Assembly: GCA_934446485.1 (NCBI GenBank)
Contig: CAKSEM010000050.1
Span: 1 to 9,593 of the forward strand
Length of the DNA stretch: 9,593 bases
Source: an uncultured Eubacteriales bacterium
GTDB lineage: Bacteria > Bacillota > Clostridia > Oscillospirales > CAG-272
Reading direction: 5' to 3'
The position numbers and the translations under genes were made by a program. Below are positions 1 through 4,938 of this stretch, one piece after another (within the stretch, counting starts at the first letter, position 1; each line of letters starts with the position of its first letter). Under the pieces are notes generated by a model. The model was given only the letters and a program-made list of their open reading frames with translations. It searched no databases and was not told the origin of the DNA.

Positions 1-728
1 CCGCTGTGCGCGTCGGCTTCAACGACCAGCGTTCCCTGACACATACCGCTGATTATGCGGTTGCGTATCGGAAAGTGGCGTCCCTCGGGGCGTGTCCCCG
101 GAGGGTATTCGGAGATGATTGCACCGCGGTGCAGAATCGTGTCGTAAAGGCTTCTGTGGTCGCGCGGGTACACGACGTCCGCACCGCCGCCGAGCACGGC
201 AATACATCTGCCTCCCGCGGAAATCGCTCCGCAAAGCGCCATGCCGTCACAGCCGAGAGCCATACCGCTCACTACGATCGCTCCGCCTGCCGCAAGCCCG
301 TAGCCGATCGCATATGCGTTGCGTCTCCCACTCTCAGACATGGCACGCGTACCGACTACCGATACGCAAAGCTCGCGGTTCATATTCGGAAGCTTTCCGA
401 TCGAGTACAGCACCATAGGCGCGTCGCAAAGCGAAGCGAGGCTTTTCGGAAAGTCTTCATCGGTCGGAACGAGCACTCGCTGACCCAAGCGCTCGCATTC
501 CTCGAGAATATGCTCTGCCGCGTCAAGAGACTTGTCCGAAAGTATCTCCTTTGCACGTCCGAGCTCACGGCCGGAAAGTTCTGCGGAATCCATCCCGTCA
601 AGATCGGACGGTTCGGCAGCATACACCCGTTTTGCACTGCCGAATGCATTTACAAGGCTGACCGCAACCCGGCTTCCCTGTCCGGCGCGTTCCGCCAGCC
701 ATATCCAGTATATTCTGCTATCGATCAT
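1..728 (-). CDS. dprA: DNA processing protein DprA (3' end cut by window edge)
   Basis: DprA/Smf binds incoming single-stranded DNA and loads RecA during natural transformation in the cytoplasm. The visible 242 residues show an N-terminal helical region (1-115) and then the Rossmann-like DprA core. Motifs are VVGTR (124-128), SGMALG (154-159), AVLGGG (177-182), VYPRDH (186-191), SEYPPGT (206-212), FPIRNRIISG (219-228) and VVEA (235-238). The start is the ATG at 728, with AAAGGA 14 nt upstream; there is no better in-frame start. It lies 28 nt after the methyltransferase gene and is probably co-transcribed with it. Oddity: where the family usually has D-x-x-AH after the SG(L/M)A motif, this protein has DGMAL, so the usual His is Leu. 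The C-terminal part is outside the window. The family call is firm. Competence itself cannot be inferred, because dprA is widespread in non-transformable bacteria. Confidence 0.95.
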   Translation of the reverse strand, partial: MIDSRIYWIWLAERAGQGSRVAVSLVNAFGSAKRVYAAEPSDLDGMDSAELSGRELGRAKEILSDKSLDAAEHILEECERLGQRVLVPTDEDFPKSLASLCDAPMVLYSIGKLPNMNRELCVSVVGTRAMSESGRRNAYAIGYGLAAGGAIVVSGMALGCDGMALCGAISAGGRCIAVLGGGADVVYPRDHRSLYDTILHRGAIISEYPPGTRPEGRHFPIRNRIISGMCQGTLVVEADAHS

Positions 729-756
729 ACAAAAGTCAACCGTCCTTTCGCTTTGA

Positions 757-1572
757 TCAGTCTCCGCGCACCCATTCCCAAAGGATGACCGCAGCAGCAG
801 CCGATGCGTTGAGACTTTCCGTGTCGGCACATATCGGTATAACGAGCGTCGAGGTACAGACGGAGAGAAGTTCATCCGATATACCGTGCCCCTCGTTCCC
901 TATAATGATGCAGTCGGATCTGCAAATCGGGTCGCGCCCGAGTACCATGCTCTCTCCCGCGGGAGATGCCGCTATAACGCGCCGTCCGCGTTCAGTCAGC
1001 TCCCGTACAAATCCGATGCCGTCCGAAACACACGCAATATCCGATTTGAAGACCGCTCCCATCGATGCCCTGACCGTCTTTGAGTTGTATACATCAGTGC
1101 ATGAGAGGAGCACCGTCATGACTCCGCCGAGCGCAGAAGCGCTGCGGATCACGGTACCGAGGTTTCCCGGATCGCGAACCGAGTCGAGGAGAAGTATCGG
1201 TCCGTCCCGCTCTATCGCCGCCTCAGGCGTGATAAATTCCCGCATGCGGCAGAGCGAGATCACGCCCTGCGGAGCGCTCTCGGTCGATATCCGTTCAAAT
1301 GCGGGACGTGCAAAAACGAACACCTCTCCGCCGACCGACATAACATCGCGCGCTACGGAAATGAGTCTCGCTGCATCGCTCTCGCAGATGTATGCCTCCG
1401 TTACGAGCCCTGCCCGAACTGCCTCAAGCGTGAGCTTAACTCCCTCGCAGAGAAATGTTCGCGTTGATTCACGCCGCCGTCTGTCGGAAAGGCGCACCGC
1501 CGCCGACACGCGCGGGTTCTGACGCGAGGCAATATACGGCACACTCACGCCGCCAAGTATGAAGTTTTCCAT
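757..1572 (-). CDS. TrmH/SpoU-family RNA 2'-O-methyltransferase
   Basis: This is a SAM-dependent methyltransferase of the SPOUT (trefoil-knot) class, which 2'-O-methylates ribose in rRNA or tRNA. From the ATG at 1572 it is 271 residues. An N-terminal substrate-binding part carries FLCEG (40-44). The catalytic domain has motif 1 with DPGNLGTVIRSA (134-145; Asn137 and catalytic-type Arg143), motif 2 IIIGNEGHGIS (222-232) and motif 3 IPICADTESLNAS (245-257), the SAM-binding knot. The reading frame stays open upstream to 1701, but the ATG at 1572 has a GGAG four nt upstream. The residues encoded upstream look unlike a family N-terminus, so I chose 1572. It sits between rplT and dprA. The exact target nucleotide (RlmB-like or other) cannot be read from the sequence, so no symbol is given. 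No clear promoter is visible in 1573-1715; expression may come from read-through of the infC operon. Confidence 0.9.
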   Translation of the reverse strand: MENFILGGVSVPYIASRQNPRVSAAVRLSDRRRRESTRTFLCEGVKLTLEAVRAGLVTEAYICESDAARLISVARDVMSVGGEVFVFARPAFERISTESAPQGVISLCRMREFITPEAAIERDGPILLLDSVRDPGNLGTVIRSASALGGVMTVLLSCTDVYNSKTVRASMGAVFKSDIACVSDGIGFVRELTERGRRVIAASPAGESMVLGRDPICRSDCIIIGNEGHGISDELLSVCTSTLVIPICADTESLNASAAAAVILWEWVRGD

Positions 1573-1715
1573 AAGTCTCCGTCCCAATAAATCGACATCC
1601 GCTAAAGAGCCGGACATCGCGTCCGCAAGCGTCACAGCGCGCACACCGCCGCAGCCGGACAACCCCATACGTGCTCCCACGGGGGGTGTCGGCGCAAACA
1701 CACGTCAACTGCCCG

Positions 1716-1756
1716 AAAAAATACTCAAAGGGTGCTGCGTGCGCGCGCAACACCCT
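1716..1756 (-). terminator. Rho-independent terminator-like hairpin after rplT
   Basis: On the minus strand AGGGTGTTGCG pairs with CGCAGCACCCT (11 bp including one G-T) around a 6-nt loop. The stem is followed by TTGAGTA and a run of six T. The T-run begins 7 nt after the stem rather than directly, so termination may be partial and let some transcription reach the methyltransferase and dprA. It lies 13 nt after the rplT stop. Confidence 0.7.
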
Positions 1757-1768
1757 ATGGTTATTGAC

Positions 1769-2122
1769 TTAAAGAGCCGCCTTAGCGCGCTCTGCGATAT
1801 CCGCAAATGCTTCCTTATCGTTTACTGCGATCTCGGCGAGCATCTTACGGTTCAGGTTGATACCAGCGAGCTTCAGACCGTGCATAAACTGAGAATAGTT
1901 CATGCCGCACGCCTTTGCCTGTGCGGATATACGTGTGATCCAAAGAGCACGGAAGTCTCTCTTCTTCTGCTTACGTCCGATATAAGCATAGTTGCCGCTC
2001 TTCATTACGGCCTGCTTTGCCATCTTGAAATGCTTGCTCTTTGAACCCCAATATCCCTTTGCAGCCTTGAGGATTCTGTTTCTTCTCTTGCGCGTCATTA
2101 CGGCGCCTTTAACTCTAGCCAT
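1769..2122 (-). CDS. rplT: 50S ribosomal protein L20
   Basis: L20 is an early-assembly protein of the large subunit that binds 23S rRNA. In the Firmicutes it also represses its own operon through the infC leader. The 117-residue product has the family's usual length. It has the very basic N-terminal arm starting MARVKG, with RKRRNRILK and KGYWGSKS, followed by ALWITRI and the C-terminal globular domain with MHGLKLAGI and LNRKML. The ATG at 2122 has GAAAGGAAG upstream, with AAAGGA 10 nt from the start. It is the third gene of the conserved infC-rpmI-rplT operon, 35 nt after rpmI, and is followed by a terminator-like hairpin. Nothing is missing. Confidence 0.99.
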   Translation of the reverse strand: MARVKGAVMTRKRRNRILKAAKGYWGSKSKHFKMAKQAVMKSGNYAYIGRKQKKRDFRALWITRISAQAKACGMNYSQFMHGLKLAGINLNRKMLAEIAVNDKEAFADIAERAKAAL

Positions 2123-2157
2123 TTTATATTCTTCCTTTCTCCGTTATGTGGTCACTC

Positions 2158-2355
2158 TCAGTCGCGGCCGATAAGTCTCTTGACATTCGCAGTCATTGCG
2201 GGGCTGAGTATCTGACTGTCTCTCAGATGTCTCTTCCTCTTCTGCGTCTTCTGTCCGAGATTGTGACGGTGATCGGAATGATATGCTTTTACCTTACCGG
2301 TGCCCGTAACGGAGAACCTTTTGGCGGAAGCCTTGTGTGTCTTGATCTTTCCCAT
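2158..2355 (-). CDS. rpmI: 50S ribosomal protein L35
   Basis: L35 is a small basic protein of the large ribosomal subunit. The 65-residue product begins MGKIKTHKASAKRF, the canonical family N-terminus, and has the Lys/Arg/His-rich middle with HRHNLGQK and KRKRHLR. The frame is open upstream to 2412, but the ATG at 2355 gives exactly the family start and length. It also has AAAGGA 11 nt upstream and a second AGGA 6 nt upstream. It lies 70 nt after infC and 35 nt before rplT, within one operon. Confidence 0.98.
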   Translation of the reverse strand: MGKIKTHKASAKRFSVTGTGKVKAYHSDHRHNLGQKTQKRKRHLRDSQILSPAMTANVKRLIGRD

Positions 2356-2381
2356 AGTTTCCTGTGTCCTTTCGGTATTAT

Positions 2382-2400
2382 TTTGCCGCAGAGCGGCAAA
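2382..2400 (-). other. Intercistronic hairpin between infC and rpmI
   Basis: A perfect 8-bp stem (TTTGCCGC with GCGGCAAA) closes a 3-nt loop, with no T-run after it on the minus strand, so it is not a standard terminator. It lies 10 nt before the rpmI AAAGGA signal. In E. coli L20 control acts in the infC-rpmI region; here the hairpin could be a processing or translational-coupling element. That role is inference. Confidence 0.5.
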
Positions 2401-2425
2401 CGCACGTTTCACGCACGGTTGTGCA

Positions 2426-2947
2426 TTACTTCTGATTTTTCAGAGGTGCAATAAACATGGTGAGCTGCCGTCCCTCAAGGGTCGGCTTCTTATCGACCGA
2501 GCCGAGCTCGGCACACGCCTCGGCAAATCTGCCGAGCATATCGCGCCCGAGTTCCTGATGGGCGATCTCTCGCCCCTTGAAGCGGAGGCACACGCGTACC
2601 TTGTTTCCCTCGGAGAGAAACTTCTTTGCGCGGTTCGCCTTCGTATCAAAATCGTGCTTGTCGATGCGGCAGGAGAGCTGTACCTCCTTGACCTCAACGG
2701 TCTGCTGCCGACGTCTCGCTTCCTTCTCCTTCTTGTCACGCTCATAGCAATACTTGCCGTAATCCATCGCGCGGCACACCGGAGGCGTCGCCTGCGGTGC
2801 TATCAGCACAAGGTCAAGGTCGCGGTCATAGGCGTATTCCTTTGCAGAATCAAGGCTCATGACGCCGAGCTGTCCGCCGTTCTCATCGAGCATACGGACT
2901 TCTTTTGCTCTGATGTCGTCATTGATATGCAGTTCTTTTGCGCTTAT
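2426..2947 (-). CDS. infC: Translation initiation factor IF-3 with probable ATA start
   Basis: IF3 binds the 30S subunit, keeps it apart from the 50S subunit and checks start-codon and initiator-tRNA pairing. From the ATA at 2947 the product is 173 residues, the normal family length. The N-terminal domain has HINDDIRAKEVR and MDYGKY (61-66). A charged linker KKEKEARRRQ (72-81) follows. The C-terminal domain contains RFKGREIAH (122-130). No ATG lies near the expected N-terminus. ATA is followed by AGC GCA AAA GAA, matching the ISKD-like beginning of the Bacillus protein. It sits 6 nt after GGGGGTG, a near-consensus ribosome-binding site. The alternative GTG at 2956 overlaps that site, and CTG at 2953 abuts it. 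IF3 genes commonly use rare start codons (ATT in E. coli) so that IF3 limits its own translation; the same logic is likely here. It is the first gene of the infC-rpmI-rplT operon. Confidence 0.97.
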   Translation of the reverse strand: MSAKELHINDDIRAKEVRMLDENGGQLGVMSLDSAKEYAYDRDLDLVLIAPQATPPVCRAMDYGKYCYERDKKEKEARRRQQTVEVKEVQLSCRIDKHDFDTKANRAKKFLSEGNKVRVCLRFKGREIAHQELGRDMLGRFAEACAELGSVDKKPTLEGRQLTMFIAPLKNQK

Positions 2948-2953
2948 TGTCAG

Positions 2954-2960
2954 CACCCCC
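2954..2960 (-). promoter_or_regulatory. Ribosome-binding site that fixes the infC start
   Basis: GGGGGTG differs from the ideal GGAGGTG at one position. The six nucleotides CTGACA separate it from ATA at 2947, an ideal distance. The in-frame GTG at 2956 lies inside this site and cannot be served by it, which favours the ATA start. Confidence 0.75.
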
Positions 2961-2966
2961 AAAACT

Positions 2967-2999
2967 AAAAAACGTGCCGGAACACATGATCCCCGCACG
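2967..2999 (-). terminator. Leader terminator (attenuator) upstream of infC
   Basis: On the minus strand CGTGCGGGGA pairs with TTCCGGCACG (ten positions, with one G-G mismatch and one G-T) around the loop TCATGTG. Six T follow immediately. It ends only about 20 nt before infC, so it must be conditional; it is the OFF state of the leader. Confidence 0.8.
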
Positions 3000-3093
3000 G
3001 ACACGCCGTCCGTCGGACGGCCGCCTATTGACCGGGCACGCCGATGCGGCACGGTGAGAACGGAGATGTGTTCTGCTTCTTTGTACAGGCAAC

Positions 3094-3122
3094 ATTATAT
3101 CACCTCATCTCCGGTTTGTCAA
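3094..3122 (-). promoter_or_regulatory. Consensus sigma-A promoter of infC-rpmI-rplT
   Basis: On the minus strand there is a perfect TTGACA (3122-3117), a 17-bp spacer and a perfect TATAAT (3099-3094). The start point is expected near 3086-3088. A promoter this strong upstream of an attenuator fits high constitutive initiation with control at termination. Confidence 0.93.
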
Positions 3123-3129
3123 CACCCGT

Positions 3130-3182
3130 CGGAAAATTTTTTCATACATCCTTCGCCGCGTGCCGCAGCTAATAATTTTCCG
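3130..3182. repeat. Inverted 9-bp element shared by the divergent promoters
   Basis: CGGAAAATT (3130-3138) and AATTTTCCG (3174-3182) are perfect inverted copies 35 bp apart. Read in the direction of each gene, AATTTTCCG ends 7 bp before the infC -35 box and 6 bp before the deaminase -35 box. It could be an A/T-rich UP-type contact for the RNA polymerase alpha subunit or a shared operator. The sequence is seen directly; the role is inference. Confidence 0.6.
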
Positions 3183-3188
3183 CTACCC

Positions 3189-3217
3189 TTGATTTTCTCC
3201 GCACAAGATAGTATAAT
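3189..3217 (+). promoter_or_regulatory. Sigma-A promoter of the deaminase-ywlE-rimI-tsaD genes
   Basis: TTGATT (3189-3194), a 17-bp spacer and a perfect TATAAT (3212-3217) precede the gene at 3267. The expected transcript start is near 3224, leaving a short leader of about 43 nt. It is divergent from the infC promoter, with 66 bp between the two -35 boxes. Confidence 0.88.
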
Positions 3218-3266
3218 GTAGATACAATATGTCTCATACTGTCATCTAACGGGAGGGTGCGCCGCA

Positions 3267-3755
3267 TTGGAACGCGTATCAAAGCACAATTACTACCTCG
3301 ACATCGCCGAAACCGTATCGGAAAGAGCGACCTGCCTCAGACGCCGTTTCGGCGCGATCATAGTAAAGAACGACGTCATAATATCTACAGGCTACAACGG
3401 CGCTCCGCGCGGCAGGCAGAACTGCACCGACCTCAAGTTCTGTATGAGGGAGAACATGGGTATCCCTCGCGGCGAGCGATACGAGCTGTGTCGGTCCGTT
3501 CACGCCGAGGCGAATGCGATAATCGCTGCTTCGCGCGAGAATATGCTCGGCTCCACGCTCTATATGTGCTGCACCGATCCGCAAAGCGGAGATATAATCG
3601 GCGGTGTCTGCTCCTGCATGATGTGCAAGCGCCAGATCATCAACGCCGGGATCGAACGTGTCATAATCCGAGAGGATCCAGAAAACTACACGGTCTGCGA
3701 GGTAACCGACTGGATCTCGGATGACGACAGTCTGAGCGGACGTCTCGGTTATTGA
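3267..3755 (+). CDS. comEB: Deoxycytidylate (dCMP) deaminase, ComEB type
   Basis: dCMP deaminase converts dCMP to dUMP, feeding thymidylate synthesis; it is zinc-dependent and cytosolic. The 162 residues include GAIIV (29-33), TGYNGAPRG (41-49) and the HAEANAI zinc/catalytic motif (His79, Glu81). The second zinc motif is SCMMCKRQIINAGI (116-129) with Cys117 and Cys120. The usual Pro of the PCxxC motif is Ser116. The start is TTG at 3267, set by GGGAGGG (3251-3257) nine nt upstream. A GTG at 3257 is in another frame, and there is no ATG near the expected N-terminus. The name comEB comes from its place in the Bacillus competence operon; no other com genes of that operon are next to it here. It leads a plus-strand run, with 40 nt to ywlE. 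Confidence 0.93.
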   Translation: MERVSKHNYYLDIAETVSERATCLRRRFGAIIVKNDVIISTGYNGAPRGRQNCTDLKFCMRENMGIPRGERYELCRSVHAEANAIIAASRENMLGSTLYMCCTDPQSGDIIGGVCSCMMCKRQIINAGIERVIIREDPENYTVCEVTDWISDDDSLSGRLGY

Positions 3756-3795
3756 GATATCGCAAAAACAAAACCTGCGGGAAGTGAATCACTGT

Positions 3796-4395
3796 ATGTC
3801 AAAGGAATCTGCACTCCTCTGTCCCGAGCGGACGGCGGAAACCGAAACGAAAATCTATCTTTTCGTATGCACAGGAAATACGTGCCGCTCGCCTATGGCG
3901 GCGGCACTGTTCAATCATCTTTATGCGACTCCCGAGCGCCGCGCTGTATCGGCGGGGCTGTCGGCTGCCGGCGCTCCGATATCGGAGCATGCGGCGGGCG
4001 CTCTCATGGAGCGCGGTGTACTGCCGTCGCCTGCCAATGACTACCTGCACCATCTGTCGCGGCAAGTCAGCGATGAAATAATAAAGAATGCCGACTGCGT
4101 CATCGGAATGAGCTCCGCGCACGCGATGCGGCTCATGATGGCGTATCCGCAATACGCTTCAAAAATATACGCCATGCCGCGCGATATTTCCGATCCGTTC
4201 GGCGGAGATGCGGACGTTTACCGACGCTGTCTCTGCGAAATCGAGTCCGGGCTTCGGGACATTTTTGCACCTGAAACCGTATCGGACGGTAAAGACGGAG
4301 AAAATACTGCAGACGGATGCGACGGTGATGACCGTTGCAACGCCGACGACGCCAACAGCTGCAACGGCGAAAACAGTGACGGCAACGATGGCTGA
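3796..4395 (+). CDS. ywlE: YwlE-type protein-arginine phosphatase with acidic tail
   Basis: This enzyme has the low-molecular-weight tyrosine-phosphatase fold. The loop CTGNTCRS (25-32) provides the nucleophile Cys25 and Arg31. Thr29 in the loop is the residue that in Bacillus YwlE selects phosphoarginine over phosphotyrosine. The acid Asp133 lies in DPFGG (133-137). YwlE reverses McsB arginine phosphorylation that marks proteins for ClpCP; McsB is not in the window. Of 199 residues, about 1-20 precede the core and about 162-199 form a tail rich in Asp, Asn and Gly with three Cys; known relatives are about 150 residues. The ATG at 3796 is preferred because GGGAAG lies about 11 nt upstream; a GTG at 3784 would abut that site. 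The last 8 nt overlap rimI. The tail's DNA is repetitive (many GACGG/CAACGGC units). Confidence 0.88.
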   Translation: MSKESALLCPERTAETETKIYLFVCTGNTCRSPMAAALFNHLYATPERRAVSAGLSAAGAPISEHAAGALMERGVLPSPANDYLHHLSRQVSDEIIKNADCVIGMSSAHAMRLMMAYPQYASKIYAMPRDISDPFGGDADVYRRCLCEIESGLRDIFAPETVSDGKDGENTADGCDGDDRCNADDANSCNGENSDGNDG

Positions 4396-4843
4396 GCATA
4401 CCGTCACGATACGCTCGGCGGATGCTCGCGATGTGTCACGCATATGCCGGGCGGAATCCGAAATCTTCTCGTCTCCGTGGTCCGAGACATCCGTGACATC
4501 CGCACTCGCCGATCCTATATACACCGTGCTTATCGCAGAATCGGACGGTACATTTTGCGGATATCTGACAGCATCGGTATGCGCCGGTGAGGCGGAGCTT
4601 CAGCGAATAGCCGTACTTCCGGAACGGCGGAGATCGGGCACGGCAAAAAAGCTCATCGAAGAGTTTCTCCGAACGTGCCGCGACGCTGCTCTTGACGAAG
4701 TGTACCTTGAGGTCAGAACCTCCAATGCTGCGGCGATATCCCTCTATCAAAGCCACGGCTTCTCCGAATATGCGCTGCGTCACGCTTACTACACGATGCC
4801 GACAGAGGACGCGTTGCTCATGAAATGCGTTTTATGCATTTGA
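4388..4843 (+). CDS. rimI: Ribosomal-protein-alanine N-acetyltransferase RimI
   Basis: RimI is a GNAT enzyme that transfers acetyl from acetyl-CoA to the N-terminus of ribosomal protein S18 (other N-termini in some species). The 151 residues show the acetyl-CoA-binding segment LQRIAVLPERRRSGTA (71-86). The YLEVRTSN stretch (106-113) is followed by AAISLYQSHGF (115-125), with Glu108 and Tyr120 as likely catalytic residues, and then DALLMKCVL. The ATG at 4388 overlaps the ywlE stop by 8 nt, suggesting translational coupling; no good ribosome-binding site is visible. An in-frame ATG at 4328 would add 20 Thr/Ala-rich residues encoded within the ywlE tail region, which look unlike a GNAT N-terminus. 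rimI next to tsaD is a familiar pairing across bacteria. Confidence 0.9.
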   Translation: MAEHTVTIRSADARDVSRICRAESEIFSSPWSETSVTSALADPIYTVLIAESDGTFCGYLTASVCAGEAELQRIAVLPERRRSGTAKKLIEEFLRTCRDAALDEVYLEVRTSNAAAISLYQSHGFSEYALRHAYYTMPTEDALLMKCVLCI

Positions 4844-4847
4844 CTAA
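4831..4847 (+). repeat. 17-bp repeat, copy 1 (end of rimI)
   Basis: TTTATGCATTTGACTAA covers the last codons and stop of rimI. A copy with one difference lies at 6286-6302 after tsaD. The pair brackets tsaD and most of its downstream gap. Confidence 0.45.
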
Positions 4848-4891
4848 CAATTGATTCTGCGACCGCAACACTATCACAGCACCGCCGCGCA

Positions 4892-4908
4892 GCGTATCAG
4901 AAATACGC
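4892..4908 (+). other. Small hairpin in the rimI-tsaD gap
   Basis: GCGTAT and ATACGC form a perfect 6-bp stem with a 5-nt loop, without a T-run. The 95-bp gap holds TTGATT near its left end but no convincing -10 box, so tsaD is probably read from upstream. Function unknown. Confidence 0.3.
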
Positions 4909-4938
4909 GCCGTTGCGGCAGAAAGGCCACATTCACCT

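Larger units (their letters stand above)
2948..3087 (-). promoter_or_regulatory. infC leader RNA, probable L20/IF3-type attenuator
   Basis: About 140 nt separate the expected transcript start (near 3087) from infC, and the stretch is dense in hairpins. From 5' to 3' on the minus strand there is a small GCCG/CGGC stem (3040-3050), a 7-bp stem GCCGTCC/GGACGGC with a 3-nt loop (3005-3021), and a terminator (2967-2999). Two early segments can pair with the terminator's 3' region instead: GAACACAT (3066-3073) with ATGTGTTC (2980-2987), and CGTGCCG (3047-3053) with CGGCACG (2973-2979). Formation of the second would break the terminator stem, the expected layout of an antiterminator. Known biology: in Bacillus subtilis L20 causes premature termination in the infC leader. 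That L20 is the ligand here is inference. No other gene lies in the 319 bp between infC and the deaminase gene. Confidence 0.75.

Noticed and set aside
6..788. A 260-codon open frame on the plus strand over dprA
   Set aside because: It is codon-aligned antisense to dprA, whose motifs are unmistakable; its translation is Arg/His-rich and resembles no family I know.
785..1522. A 245-codon plus-strand frame over the methyltransferase gene
   Set aside because: Antisense shadow of a clearly conserved SPOUT gene; the sequence is low-information (Ser/Arg-rich) with no domains.
1573..1701. Longer N-terminus (43 extra residues) for the methyltransferase
   Set aside because: The internal ATG at 1572 has a good GGAG site and gives a normal family N-terminus; the added residues look random.
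2300..2968. A 222-codon plus-strand frame over infC and the infC-rpmI gap
   Set aside because: Antisense to infC; hydrophobic stretches arise from the complement of Lys/Glu codons.
2948..3052. Longer N-terminus for IF3 starting at 3052
   Set aside because: It would translate the leader hairpins and terminator; the conserved IF3 N-terminus begins at about 2947.
4844..4938. A promoter for tsaD starting from TTGATT in the rimI-tsaD gap
   Set aside because: At 17-bp spacing the -10 position reads TCACAG, too far from consensus to call.
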